A stretch of 64,000 nt of DNA, from NCBI RefSeq assembly GCF_014201705.1, contig NZ_JACHFA010000001.1:310001-374000 (forward strand), given 5' to 3'. Positions 1 to 8,703 of this stretch are shown here, one piece after another (the first letter of the stretch is position 1; every line of letters begins with the position of its first letter). The notes below the pieces were generated by a model. It saw only the letters and a program-made list of their open reading frames with translations. It did not search any database and was not told the DNA's origin. The DNA comes from Borreliella spielmanii (lineage in GTDB: Bacteria; Spirochaetota; Spirochaetia; Borreliales; Borreliaceae). Made by a program: the position numbers and the translations under genes.

Positions 1-86
1 ACAATATCTGATATTTTTGCAGCCCCATCTAAAAGAGAATAATCAGAATGAACATGTAGATGAATAAACTTAGACCTAAAACTCAT
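1..86 (-). CDS. dnaE: DNA polymerase III alpha subunit, N-terminal fragment
   Basis: The first 86 bases, read on the minus strand, begin with ATG (complement of 84-86) and encode the amino end of a PHP domain, including the motif HVHSDYSLLDGA that opens replicative polymerase DnaE. The rest of the gene lies outside the window, so nothing can be said about its polymerase domain. DnaE is the catalytic subunit of the chromosomal replicase. It lies immediately downstream of the chemoreceptor gene at 208-1380, on the same strand and 121 bases away. The identification rests on a short stretch, but the PHP motif and the gene order agree. Confidence 0.85.
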   Translation of the reverse strand, partial: MSFRSKFIHLHVHSDYSLLDGAAKISDI

Positions 87-207
87 ACCTAAAATTATTT
101 TATCAAAATAAAACTTGATTTTTAACAAACCTTAGTCAAATAAATAAAAATTTAAAAGCCATAATAATTTTAAATCTAAATTATCACAACAACTTTTATC
201 AAAATGA

Positions 208-1380
208 TTAAGAAAAAATACTAATTCCTTGATTATCCAATTCAATCACCACTTTCTTAATGTGCTCAAGTTTTCTGACAATTTCTTCGGACAAACTCTC
301 TGATTGAGCCAAAAAATCTTTAGCTTGTCTTAAGCCGCTGTCACCGCGATTTTCTACCCTAAATATAATCAAAATTTCAGCTGCAAACTTATTAATATTT
401 AAATAAGGAATATATACTTCTTCCCACAATTGCTTAACAGTATCATTCTTAGGAGACAATCCTTTATAAAACAATCCAAACCCATGCTTGGAAGCATCCG
501 TTTGAATGAATATTGACTTTTGTCCCTCAACAATTAATCTTAAACTATTAATCCAAGAAAATTGTTCTGAGATAATAAATTCTAACTCTTTTAAAAATTC
601 ATCATTAGAAAGCATAAAAGTATCAGAACCAATCAAAGAATCACAATTCTTTGAATAATAAGTCATATTAGCATCTATGCTATCAAGATTTTCAACTAAA
701 GAAGAAAATTCCTCTTGACTTTTTGTAAAGCGCTTAAATATGCTATCAAGATAATTAAGCTGTTCAAGAATCTCAGCAAAGAACTTATCAATATCAATCT
801 GCAAATCCATAAGGTTATGAGAAATTAAATCTTTAGAAACCTCCTCAATTTCCTTTACAGAAATCATATTCATAACACCTTTTGCCTGATCAGAAAGTCG
901 CTTAATCTCATCTGCAACAACAGAAAATCCTTTACCATACTCTTTAGCCCTTGCAGCCTCAAGCTTTGCATTAAGAGAAATCATATTGGTAGCGCCTAAA
1001 AAACTACTTATTGTTTCTAAGCTTCCCTGAATTCCAACAATAACAGAAGATATTTGGCTTAGCTTTTCCTTACTATTTTTACTAATATCACTAAAAATAA
1101 CGCTTATCTGATCACGAGCATTATTTGTAATCTTAATAAGAATAGAAAATATATTGTCAAAATCATCTATTCCAGAAAACAAAATTCTTTGTAATGACTC
1201 AAATCCTACCTTTAAAGCGGCAATGGAAGCTTTGGTATGATAAAATCCCTTTAACATTTCCTTAACAGGAACTTTATATTCATACGTACTCAAATCCTTT
1301 TTGTCATCGCTGACAGCATTTAAAAGGCTTGAATCAAAAACTTTTTTTTTCTTTTTTTTAAAAATCGAAAATTTTTTCAT
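208..1380 (-). CDS. mcp1: Soluble methyl-accepting chemotaxis protein with degenerate CZB-like C-terminus
   Basis: A 390-residue chemoreceptor without transmembrane segments or signal peptide, so it should be cytoplasmic. A lysine-rich start (residues 7-13) is followed by a coiled-coil signalling region whose hairpin tip at about 130-165 carries the receptor motif ISLNAKLEAARAKEYGKGFS, the part that contacts CheA and CheW. Residues about 260-345 follow the pattern of the chemoreceptor zinc-binding (CZB) domain found at the end of soluble receptors such as TlpD. The positions of the usual zinc ligands hold Q273, H299, Y323 and N328/N330 instead of His, Cys, His, His. The counterpart in B31 is BB0578. 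No Shine-Dalgarno sequence precedes the start; a TAGAAT box lies only six bases upstream (see the promoter entry). The receptor assignment is sure, the CZB reading is by eye. Confidence 0.88.
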   Translation of the reverse strand: MKKFSIFKKKKKKVFDSSLLNAVSDDKKDLSTYEYKVPVKEMLKGFYHTKASIAALKVGFESLQRILFSGIDDFDNIFSILIKITNNARDQISVIFSDISKNSKEKLSQISSVIVGIQGSLETISSFLGATNMISLNAKLEAARAKEYGKGFSVVADEIKRLSDQAKGVMNMISVKEIEEVSKDLISHNLMDLQIDIDKFFAEILEQLNYLDSIFKRFTKSQEEFSSLVENLDSIDANMTYYSKNCDSLIGSDTFMLSNDEFLKELEFIISEQFSWINSLRLIVEGQKSIFIQTDASKHGFGLFYKGLSPKNDTVKQLWEEVYIPYLNINKFAAEILIIFRVENRGDSGLRQAKDFLAQSESLSEEIVRKLEHIKKVVIELDNQGISIFS

Positions 1381-1386
1381 AAAGGG

Positions 1387-1392
1387 ATTCTA
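1387..1392 (-). promoter_or_regulatory. Possible -10 box giving a leaderless mcp transcript
   Basis: On the minus strand TAGAAT, preceded by TGG, ends six bases before the ATG of the chemoreceptor gene. With a usual distance from -10 box to start point, transcription would begin at or next to the ATG. The upstream sequence lacks a ribosome binding site. A clear -35 hexamer at 17 bases is not visible. Confidence 0.35.
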
Positions 1393-1416
1393 CCATAAAA
1401 AAATTTTTTTGAATAG

Positions 1417-1428
1417 ATGCTTAAGCAT
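1417..1428. other. 12-bp perfect palindrome upstream of mcp
   Basis: ATGCTTAAGCAT is a perfect palindrome about 37 bases upstream of the chemoreceptor start. It could be an operator, but a palindrome of this size in such AT-rich DNA may also be chance. Confidence 0.25.
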
Positions 1429-1472
1429 TTAATTTGACACATTATTCCAACTTTAATATCAAATCAAATACA

Positions 1473-1500
1473 TTGACAAATAAAAAAATATTTCTATATT
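1473..1500 (+). promoter_or_regulatory. Orphan sigma70-type promoter facing an empty strand
   Basis: TTGACA at 1473-1478 and TATATT at 1495-1500 are separated by 16 bases, one of the best promoter matches in the window. Both neighbouring genes are on the minus strand, so transcription from it would run antisense into the gene at 1617-2207. No reading frame of useful size follows on the plus strand. Confidence 0.4.
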
Positions 1501-1616
1501 TAAATAGTAAAATTGATACTTTGATATAAACTTAGGCTTTCACCTTAAACCATAAAACCATTTAAAGATACAAATCATTCTCCTTATTCAATTAAATTTA
1601 CAACTAATATTAAATT

Positions 1617-2207
1617 TTATTTACTTCTTTTTATCCAAGAGTAACGCCCGCTAGCTTCATTATACTCAAAAAGAGCATCTCTGTAAGAAAAAAAACACAA
1701 GAAAATATTTATAAATTCTTCTAATTTAGCCTTAACTTTTGGCAAGTTAAAATCGTTGTCAAAATTAAAAATATCATCTGATTCTGCTGTAAATAATTTA
1801 TCATCTTGCTTAAGAATAACTTTTTTGGGTTGCCAAAAAAGAACATTGGTTTTTTTGTCTTGAAGAAAGAATCTATTAAATTCATAATCAAGATCAACTT
1901 GATCCGTTTTTGCTTCAACAATCCCAATAATAACACATCTTTCATGATCAATTCTTTTAATCAAAACAGCATCCGTAAGCACAACTCTCTCACCAACTTC
2001 AAGAGCAAACTGTTCTTCTATCTCATATTGCTTATTAAAAGGAAGATTTGCAATTTTCCTAAAAAGATTGAGAAGTATGTACTTAGTACTCATCTCTTTA
2101 TTGCTTATCCTAAGACAAGGAATCTTCATTCTATACTTAAGCTCATCAAAAAAATATTTAACTAGTCTTTTCATTAAAATTGTTTTTCTAATGTCTTCTT
2201 CTTTCAT
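1617..2207 (-). CDS. Conserved hypothetical protein, probable PD-(D/E)XK nuclease fold
   Basis: A 196-residue protein with no signal peptide or membrane segment. The central part, about residues 74-125, has the order expected of a PD-(D/E)XK nuclease core: strand with D79 (TDAVLI), then a hydrophobic strand ending in E98-A-K100 (IVEAKT), followed by further strands. The same arrangement occurs in the N-terminal domain of type I restriction subunits and in many small orphan nucleases. The flanking N-terminal helical part is basic. No methyltransferase or other restriction gene is nearby, so a restriction role is not indicated. It stands alone between the chemoreceptor gene and a membrane-protein gene on the other strand. 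The B31 counterpart by position is BB0577. The fold assignment is inference from motif spacing. Confidence 0.75.
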   Translation of the reverse strand: MKEEDIRKTILMKRLVKYFFDELKYRMKIPCLRISNKEMSTKYILLNLFRKIANLPFNKQYEIEEQFALEVGERVVLTDAVLIKRIDHERCVIIGIVEAKTDQVDLDYEFNRFFLQDKKTNVLFWQPKKVILKQDDKLFTAESDDIFNFDNDFNLPKVKAKLEEFINIFLCFFSYRDALFEYNEASGRYSWIKRSK

Positions 2208-2346
2208 TCAATCCTCCTAATAAAAATTGCCAAAAACTAAAACTATTATAAAAATACAATAAAATCCGAATAGTACTAAATAAATCAAAATACTTTAGTA
2301 TATACTAATTATAATTAACTCATTGCCTAAAATGAAGGGGAAAATT

Positions 2347-2871
2347 ATGTTAATTAAATTTATGTTTTCAAATATTAATCTAATATTAATAGTCAGCATG
2401 ACTTTATTTAAAATATTACTAGAAATAATATATCGCAAAATATTATTAAAAAAAATAATTGACAATAACAACACGTTAAATACTAAAAACAAACAATACA
2501 AAATAATTATTATCGTCGTTTTAGCTTTCAATCATTTATTACAAAGTTTTTTAATCAACGCTCTTATTAATTTATTTAACAATTTAATAACCCTAACTAA
2601 TAACTCTCTTGGAAACTTAACAAGCTTAAATTACAATATATTATCTGCAATACTAATATCTAGTATAACTTGGCTTGCATTTAGCTTACCTAAAGTAATA
2701 AACGATATAATCTATGAAAAAAGACCGTTTAATTCGACAATAGCTAATGCTTTTTTTGATCTTTTAATAATAATATTGCTAACCACATTTTCTAAATTAT
2801 TTTTAAGCTATAAAATATTGCAATTTGAAAGCACTACAAACATTAATTTTGAAAACCTGCCTACTCACTAA
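2347..2871 (+). CDS. Hypothetical integral membrane protein
   Basis: A protein of about 174 residues with several hydrophobic stretches (roughly residues 8-24, 45-75, 95-120 and 133-155), hence a likely four-helix inner-membrane protein. I do not recognise the family. Three in-frame starts exist (TTG 2323, ATG 2332, ATG 2347); I chose 2347 because AAGGGG at 2335-2340 lies six bases before it and the protein then begins directly with the first hydrophobic segment. It faces pyrG tail to tail with only 12 bases between stop codons. The B31 counterpart by position is BB0576. Confidence 0.7.
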   Translation: MLIKFMFSNINLILIVSMTLFKILLEIIYRKILLKKIIDNNNTLNTKNKQYKIIIIVVLAFNHLLQSFLINALINLFNNLITLTNNSLGNLTSLNYNILSAILISSITWLAFSLPKVINDIIYEKRPFNSTIANAFFDLLIIILLTTFSKLFLSYKILQFESTTNINFENLPTH

Positions 2872-2883
2872 ACAAATAAGGCC

Positions 2884-4485
2884 TTAAATACAAGCTTTAA
2901 TTAGCCCTAAAAAAAGCTTGGCTGGATTTTCTATTCTTGTAATAAGTTCTGGATGAAATTGACAAGCCACAAAAAATTTATTTTTAGGAATTTCTATTAA
3001 TTTCGCTATTTTAAAATCACTTGAAAATCCAGATACTATAAGCCCATTTTTTTCAAATAAATTTAAATAATCATTATTAACTTCATACCTATGTCTAAAT
3101 CTTTCGATTATCCTGTCTTGACCATAAAGCCTAAAGGCTATTGTATTCTTTTTAAGAATCACAGGATATCCCCCAAGTCTCATTGTAGCACCTTTATCCT
3201 TAATTTCCTTTTGTTCGGGAAGCAAATGAATAACAGGATTTTTTAAAGGTTTGTCTTTTACTAGATTTTCCTCCGTATCAGCATCAAGTATACCACAAAC
3301 ATTACGAGCAAATTCTATTACAGCAAGCTGCAAACCAAGACAAATTCCAAGAAAGGGAATATTATTCTCACGAGCATATTTAATAGCAGTAATTTTGCCT
3401 TCATATCCTTTACCTCCAAAACCACCAGGAACAATAATACCGTCAAACTCTTTCAAACGACTCTTATTTAAATCATTAGAATCAATTATGGTGCTTTTAA
3501 TAAGTAGGTCCAAATTAGCTGCAACATGAACCAAAGACTCTCTAATCGATGCATAAGAATCATCAAGTTCAGCATATTTACCGCAAATAGCAATATTAAT
3601 AATTTTTTTAGGCATAAAAAAATTAGATTTTATAACTCCTACAAGCCTTGAAAGCTCTTCTATTTTTGGATCAACCTTAATATTTAACTTAGAACTTAAA
3701 ATCTCATGCACACCTTGTTTGTAAAAAGATATAGGAATTTCATAAATAGTAGAAACATCAACATTATCAATAATAGAAGTACTCTCAACATTACAAAACA
3801 TTGCCACTTTTTTTTTGATTTGATCTGTCAATACTTGAGAGCTTCTTGCAATAATTAAATCGGGGAAAATGCCTGCTTTATTTAAAGTTTTAACACTCTG
3901 TTGAGTAGGTTTGGATTTTTGCTCATTAATTCCTGCTGGACTTGGCACATAAGTTAAATGAATAAAAGCGATATTGCCACTCCCAATCTCATGTCTTATT
4001 TGCCTTACTGTTTCAATAAATAAAATATTTTCCATATCACCCACAGTTCCACCAATTTCAATTATCAACATTTCGCTATTCTCAGAACTTGCAATCTGAA
4101 AAATTGTAGACTTAATCTCATCAGTAACATGAGGAATAAGTTGAACTGTTCTTCCTAAATATTTACCCTTTCGCTCATTTTCAAGTATCTTTTTGTATAT
4201 TTTGCCCATTGTAATGTTCCAATTAGACTTAGCATTAAGATTTAAAAACCTCTCATAATGACCAAAGTCCATGTCAACCTCTCCCCCATCATCAAGCACA
4301 AAAACTTCCCCATGCTCAACAGGATTAATAGTCCCAGGGTCAGTATTTAAATATCCATCACATTTAATAGGAGTAACCCTAAAATCATATCTAAACAACC
4401 TTGCAATACTTGCCGATGTAACTCCTTTACCAATCCCAGAGATCACACCCCCTGTTATTACTAAAATTTTCAAGTTTTTTTTCAT
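2884..4485 (-). CDS. pyrG: CTP synthase
   Basis: This 533-residue protein makes CTP from UTP, ATP and glutamine. The N-terminal synthetase half starts with the P-loop region [19 protein letters not shown] and continues through the typical [15 protein letters not shown] segment. The C-terminal class I glutamine amidotransferase half (from about residue 295) carries [12 protein letters not shown], the nucleophile elbow [10 protein letters not shown] and, near the end, the catalytic FHPE, so the glutaminase looks intact. Length is normal for the family. Together with the UMP kinase at 7677 it covers the route from UMP to CTP. It is transcribed alone, downstream of the ABC transporter pair. Confidence 0.97.
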   Translation of the reverse strand: MKKNLKILVITGGVISGIGKGVTSASIARLFRYDFRVTPIKCDGYLNTDPGTINPVEHGEVFVLDDGGEVDMDFGHYERFLNLNAKSNWNITMGKIYKKILENERKGKYLGRTVQLIPHVTDEIKSTIFQIASSENSEMLIIEIGGTVGDMENILFIETVRQIRHEIGSGNIAFIHLTYVPSPAGINEQKSKPTQQSVKTLNKAGIFPDLIIARSSQVLTDQIKKKVAMFCNVESTSIIDNVDVSTIYEIPISFYKQGVHEILSSKLNIKVDPKIEELSRLVGVIKSNFFMPKKIINIAICGKYAELDDSYASIRESLVHVAANLDLLIKSTIIDSNDLNKSRLKEFDGIIVPGGFGGKGYEGKITAIKYARENNIPFLGICLGLQLAVIEFARNVCGILDADTEENLVKDKPLKNPVIHLLPEQKEIKDKGATMRLGGYPVILKKNTIAFRLYGQDRIIERFRHRYEVNNDYLNLFEKNGLIVSGFSSDFKIAKLIEIPKNKFFVACQFHPELITRIENPAKLFLGLIKACI

Positions 4486-4619
4486 CTATACCCCAAATTA
4501 AACCTTTAAATTTCAAACCAATTAAGCTTACACTTAAGGAAGAATGCACAAATAACATATAAAACATACTTAATTGCATTAAAACAAACAAAAATTAAAC
4601 TAAAATAAAAATTATTAAT

Positions 4620-4645
4620 GCTTAGCTAAAAAGCTATTTCTAAGC
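4620..4645 (-). terminator. Possible terminator after the ABC transporter operon
   Basis: GCTTAG at 4620-4625 and CTAAGC at 4640-4645 form an inverted repeat with a short inner pairing. On the minus strand it lies 27 bases beyond the stop codon of the permease gene and is followed by an AT-rich stretch containing TTTTTATTTT. The stem is weak. Confidence 0.4.
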
Positions 4646-4671
4646 CCTTGCTCTAAATTTTTTAAACTATT

Positions 4672-5523
4672 TTAATCATACTTAACAAAGCAATATAATG
4701 AACCTTTGGTTAAATAATAATAATTAAACATTGCCAAAAAAACTATAAATCCTACAATAGCAAACAAATTGCTTTTTTTTCTAATACTTCCAAACTCTAC
4801 TATCTTAAAATATGAAGCTAAATATAAAAAAAATACCGAACTATAAACTATTTTAAAAAAAAGATCACCTAAAAATCTATCTAAAGAAAAAATTAAATCT
4901 GAAGAACATGGTGAATATTTAAAAACCGAATGCACAAAAGACGTTAAGAAAAACAATAAAACAATAGTCCCTAAAAAGAATATCAAAACCTTAACAAAAG
5001 GATGTGTTTTAAAAGCTATTCTAAAAAACATGAAGATTGAAAAAATAGATAAAAAATTAAAATAGCTAAAAAAGAAAAAATCAGAAAGATATCTTAATTC
5101 TAAGAATACAGCACTCTTACCTTTTAAAAAAAATGCACTATCTAAAAATAATAAAATATTAAACCCTAAATAATAAAAAAATATTAAAATCAACGGTAAC
5201 GCAACTAAATATTTAACTAAATTGAAAAAATAATGCTCAAAAGTTGAAACAGGTAAAGATAAATAAAGAATATTTCTAAATGGATCGTGAATTACTTTAT
5301 AATAATCACACATAGCAAACATCGATACAATTAAGGTTAAAATCAAAATTTTAGGAACAAAGAATTTTAAAAAATCAATTGGTGTAACATTAAAATAAAA
5401 TCTAACAAGAAAATAAGATATAAATATAATTCCTAAAATTTTAACTATTAATAAACCATAAAATTTTTTATTATAAAAAAAATCAAAATAAAATAAATTT
5501 AAAAATCTTTTTAAGCTAAACAT
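4672..5523 (-). CDS. ABC transporter membrane subunit
   Basis: A 283-residue very hydrophobic protein with about six to seven predicted membrane helices (first at about 20-42, last at about 250-270) and no recognisable enzyme motif. It starts eight bases inside the end of the preceding ATPase gene, so the two are translationally coupled and surely form one exporter-type ABC transporter. The substrate cannot be told from the sequence. Phenylalanine and tyrosine are unusually frequent, as in other spirochaetal membrane proteins. The B31 counterpart by position is BB0574. Confidence 0.82.
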   Translation of the reverse strand: MFSLKRFLNLFYFDFFYNKKFYGLLIVKILGIIFISYFLVRFYFNVTPIDFLKFFVPKILILTLIVSMFAMCDYYKVIHDPFRNILYLSLPVSTFEHYFFNLVKYLVALPLILIFFYYLGFNILLFLDSAFFLKGKSAVFLELRYLSDFFFFSYFNFLSIFSIFMFFRIAFKTHPFVKVLIFFLGTIVLLFFLTSFVHSVFKYSPCSSDLIFSLDRFLGDLFFKIVYSSVFFLYLASYFKIVEFGSIRKKSNLFAIVGFIVFLAMFNYYYLTKGSLYCFVKYD

Positions 5524-6337
5524 TTTTTATTGCCTCTCCTTTTTTATTTTCAGTAACATATAAAAAGAAAAATTCAATATCAACAGCTTCAGTTCCATTG
5601 CTACTCTCAAAATAAAGCGCTTTAAACCCATCTTTATTTTTTTCATAATACAATTCATTCCCATTAAGTTCGCTAATAATTTTAATCTTATAATTTTTAT
5701 TAATATAAGATATTGAATTGGAAAAAAGAATTGACTTTTCTCCAACAATAATTAAATAATCTACAACTCCTGTCAAATCCCTTACATTGTGACCTGTAAT
5801 AAAAATGATCCTATTATTTAAATTAGAAAGCACGTTTCTAAAAACATTCTTTGAAGTAATATCAAGACTATTTGTTGGCTCATCAAACAATAAACAAGAA
5901 ACATTTGTAGCTAGAGAAAATGCAATAATACTTTTTTTCTTTTGCCCAAAAGAAGCTGAAGACAGATTAAGAGAGATATCAAGATTAAAATCTAATAAAT
6001 ATTTTTCAAAATCTGCATTATTAAAATTTGGATAAAATCTAGATAGGGCTTTACTGTACTCGGCCAAAGACAGTCTAGGAAGTGAAAATTCTTCCGGAAT
6101 AAAAAATAAATTCACTAAATTCAAAGGATCTCTTGGAAAAACTGCTAAAGAGTTAAACAAAATCTTTCCTTTTAATGGCTCTAAAAGTCCGCTTACAAGT
6201 TTAAGTAAAGTTGTTTTTCCAACTCCATTTTTACCAAGAAGTAAATAGACTTGGGGAGTATTAATGTTTAAATTTAAATCTGAGTAAACTTCTTTTCCCC
6301 TATAGGAAAATTTTACATTAATAGCTTCAATAGTCAT
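5516..6337 (-). CDS. ABC transporter ATP-binding protein
   Basis: A 273-residue nucleotide-binding subunit. Walker A is GKNGVGKTTLL (about residues 35-45), the signature is the unusual ASFGQKKK at about 128-135 in place of LSGGQ, Walker B with the switch glutamate is CLLFDEPTNSLD (about 150-161), and a histidine switch follows at ITGHN. The last 60 residues form a separate C-terminal extension. The gene overlaps the permease gene by eight bases. The altered signature motif is typical of two-component exporters of the small bacteriocin/antibiotic type, but no substrate can be named. Confidence 0.9.
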   Translation of the reverse strand: MTIEAINVKFSYRGKEVYSDLNLNINTPQVYLLLGKNGVGKTTLLKLVSGLLEPLKGKILFNSLAVFPRDPLNLVNLFFIPEEFSLPRLSLAEYSKALSRFYPNFNNADFEKYLLDFNLDISLNLSSASFGQKKKSIIAFSLATNVSCLLFDEPTNSLDITSKNVFRNVLSNLNNRIIFITGHNVRDLTGVVDYLIIVGEKSILFSNSISYINKNYKIKIISELNGNELYYEKNKDGFKALYFESSNGTEAVDIEFFFLYVTENKKGEAIKNV

Positions 6338-6399
6338 AAATACTCCTTAAAATCAAAGGTTAAAATAGGAAAAAAATTAATTACCCCAAAAATATAAAT

Positions 6400-7476
6400 T
6401 CAATTTTTTATGAATAAATTATAAATAAATATAGAAAAATTCACATAAAGTCTTGAGCTAAAATTCCAAATTTTTAGCATAATCCTAGGCAAAATTTGAA
6501 TTTCGTTAAATCCAAAATTTTTTACATATTCATAACAATCTTGAAATTCAGATAATCTTTTAATCTCATCAAGAACAGAAATAAGCTTTTCTTTATAAGC
6601 CTTGTAAACCAGCTTATCGGGAATATTCCAACTAATAATATAAATTTGCTTAAAAGAAATAAAATAATAAAATTGCAAAAAAAATCTTTTATATAAATGT
6701 TGATATTCGTTAAAAACACCTTCTCTTTTTAATAAAGTTTCTATTATATTAAGGGACAATTTAGCTTTATGCAAAACACTAATAGAAGAACTCATGCTTC
6801 CCATTCTTTGGAAATTGGTATAAAAATAATTATTTACAAAAGAAACCTTAGAAGCTTTTAAAAAAATTTGCATAACAAAAACTATATCTTCAAATACTAC
6901 ATTTTGCTGACGAATATTATTCTTTAAGATTAATTCTCGTCTAATCAACTTATCCCATAATGTTCCGACAACAAAATTTTTCCTTCCAAAAGTCGCATAA
7001 ACAGTAAAAAGCAAATTTTTAAACGCCTCTTTACCTGTTAATGGATAATTAGGAAAAGGAAGTAGGGATTTTCTTTTTACATTTATTGCAAGAAAATAAA
7101 CATAAAATTGAGAACAAACAATATCGGAATTATCTGCCTTTGCCCTATTATATAAAACTTCAAGCATAGTACTCTCTACAGAATCATCACCATCCCAATA
7201 AATAACATACTCTCCTTGAGCTTCAGAAAGTCCCTTGTCTCTAGAAGCAGAAAGACCCATATTTTTTTGACTAAAAATCTTAACAAAACTGTATTTATTA
7301 GCATATTTTTCTGCTATCTCTAAACTATTATCATAAGAACCATCGTTAATTAATATAATTTCTTTATCTTTTAATGTCTGATTAACAGCGTCCTTTATCA
7401 TTGAATCAAGAGTTTCAGCCGAATTAAAAAAACAAATAATAACAGAAACTTTATACTTATGCACAATATCCTCCAA
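6400..7476 (-). CDS. Glycosyltransferase family 2 protein
   Basis: A 358-residue GT-A glycosyltransferase. The N-terminal 110 residues hold the nucleotide-sugar domain: VSVIICFFNSAETL strand, LINDGSYDNS with the first acidic pair, and YWDGDDSVE with the metal-binding DxD at about residue 95. A C-terminal helical region ends in a hydrophobic segment (about 335-355) that may hold it at the membrane. The likely role is transfer of a hexose in glycolipid synthesis, since Borrelia has no lipopolysaccharide and carries galactolipids; that is inference. It is divergent from the UMP kinase gene. Confidence 0.9.
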   Translation of the reverse strand: MEDIVHKYKVSVIICFFNSAETLDSMIKDAVNQTLKDKEIILINDGSYDNSLEIAEKYANKYSFVKIFSQKNMGLSASRDKGLSEAQGEYVIYWDGDDSVESTMLEVLYNRAKADNSDIVCSQFYVYFLAINVKRKSLLPFPNYPLTGKEAFKNLLFTVYATFGRKNFVVGTLWDKLIRRELILKNNIRQQNVVFEDIVFVMQIFLKASKVSFVNNYFYTNFQRMGSMSSSISVLHKAKLSLNIIETLLKREGVFNEYQHLYKRFFLQFYYFISFKQIYIISWNIPDKLVYKAYKEKLISVLDEIKRLSEFQDCYEYVKNFGFNEIQILPRIMLKIWNFSSRLYVNFSIFIYNLFIKN

Positions 7477-7536
7477 AATAAAAACTGCTAAGTAAAATCA
7501 AAGCTAAAACACTTAACAACAAATTCTTTTAATTTT

Positions 7537-7566
7537 TTGCATAACAATTAAATTGTAATATATAAT
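7537..7566 (+). promoter_or_regulatory. Promoter of the UMP kinase / tRNA-Leu unit
   Basis: TTGCAT at 7537-7542 and a perfect TATAAT at 7561-7566 with 18 bases between them point to the UMP kinase gene, about 110 bases downstream. No second promoter of similar quality lies between the kinase and tRNA-Leu, so both may be on one transcript. Confidence 0.5.
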
Positions 7567-7676
7567 TAACAAGTTTGTATTGTTTTAAACTCATTTTTAA
7601 TGAAAAGTTTAGCAGAAATTGATATATTATTAAAAGTAAAAAATTTAAAAAACATTAACCTAAATAAGGAGCTTGA

Positions 7677-8366
7677 ATGCTTGAAATAGTAAGTCTTGGG
7701 GGAGGAATAATAAATTCAAATCAAATCAACATAGAATTCATTAAAAACTTTAAAAACTTTGTTTTTAAATGGTTGCTAGAAAATGAAAAAAGAAAAATCA
7801 TTTTAATAGTTGGTGGAGGAAAAGTTGCAAGAGAATACCAAGACGCCTACAAAAAAATAAATCCTAATTTTAAAGTTCGCGAGCTTGATGAGATTGGAAT
7901 AATGTCAACAAAGTTAAACGCAGAATTTCTGTGTAAAGTAATGAATCCACTTTGTAAAGACAAAATTATCACTAATCCCTTAAAAAATTTTTCTTTTAAA
8001 GGGAAAATACTAATCGCTTCGGGTTGGAAATCGGGGTTTTCAACAGATTACATTGCCGTAAAACTTGCAGAAAAATTTAATAAAAAAGATATCATAAATA
8101 TAACAAATGTAAATCAAGTTTATGATAAAGATCCAAAAAAATTTAAAAATGCAACGGCTTTTAAAAAATTAAATTGGAAACAATTACAAAACATTGTAGG
8201 TCAAAAATGGAATCCCGGATTAAATTTGCCTTTTGACCCAATAGCAACAAAACTTTCTTCAAAACTTGGGCTTACCCTTTACATAGTAAATGGAAATAAT
8301 ATTGAAAACTTAGAAAAAGTTTTCAATAAAAATAATGATTTTTTTGGCACTGTTATAGTAAAATAA
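7677..8366 (+). CDS. pyrH: UMP kinase, archaeal type
   Basis: A 229-residue amino-acid-kinase-fold protein that phosphorylates UMP to UDP. Landmarks are SLGGG near the start, VGGGKVAREY (about 45-54), DEIGIMSTKLNAEFL (about 71-85), STDYIAVKLAEKF (about 121-133) and ITNVNQVYDKDPKKF (about 140-154). These last two and the GGGK-ARxY motif follow the archaeal UMP kinase subfamily more closely than the usual bacterial PyrH, whose DxxTxADAAALRA-type segment is absent. The start at 7677 is supported by AAGGAG at 7666-7671. tRNA-Leu begins nine bases after its stop. B31 counterpart by position: BB0571. Confidence 0.88.
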   Translation: MLEIVSLGGGIINSNQINIEFIKNFKNFVFKWLLENEKRKIILIVGGGKVAREYQDAYKKINPNFKVRELDEIGIMSTKLNAEFLCKVMNPLCKDKIITNPLKNFSFKGKILIASGWKSGFSTDYIAVKLAEKFNKKDIINITNVNQVYDKDPKKFKNATAFKKLNWKQLQNIVGQKWNPGLNLPFDPIATKLSSKLGLTLYIVNGNNIENLEKVFNKNNDFFGTVIVK

Positions 8367-8374
8367 AAGTTAAT

Positions 8375-8458
8375 GCCGGTATGGCGGAATTGGTAGACGC
8401 GTCAGACTCAAAATCTGATGGGGGCAACTTCGTGTCGGTTCGACTCCGACTACCGGTA
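8375..8458 (+). tRNA. tRNA-Leu (CAA)
   Basis: Folds as a type II tRNA of 84 bases: acceptor arms GCCGGTA and TACCGGT, D-arm with TGGTAGACG, anticodon stem TCAGA/TCTGA with loop CTCAAAA giving anticodon CAA, a long variable arm, and a T-arm around GGTTCGACTCC. The discriminator base is A and CCA is not encoded. The 1:72 pair is a G-U wobble. Confidence 0.95.
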
Positions 8459-8703
8459 TTCTAGTTGCTTTTTTAAAAACTTCAAAATTAACAAGCATTA
8501 CCATACAATGACTGGTCTTTTGGATAAAATTTAGTTTCATAAATTATTTATACTAATAAAACTTGACACTTTTTTCGGTTAATAAAATTTAACATTCTTA
8601 AAATAAAATATCTCCTCAATATGCCATCTTTATTCTGAAAGAATATATTGAAAATCATTTAAATTTATAATAAAACTTTAAAAATTAATTAAAAAATCAA
8701 AAC

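Noticed and set aside
1806..2165. Plus-strand frame of 119 codons
   Set aside because: It is a shadow of the conserved minus-strand gene at 1617-2207 with low-complexity composition.
8563..8568. TTGACA after tRNA-Leu as a promoter
   Set aside because: No suitable -10 box and no plus-strand gene downstream.
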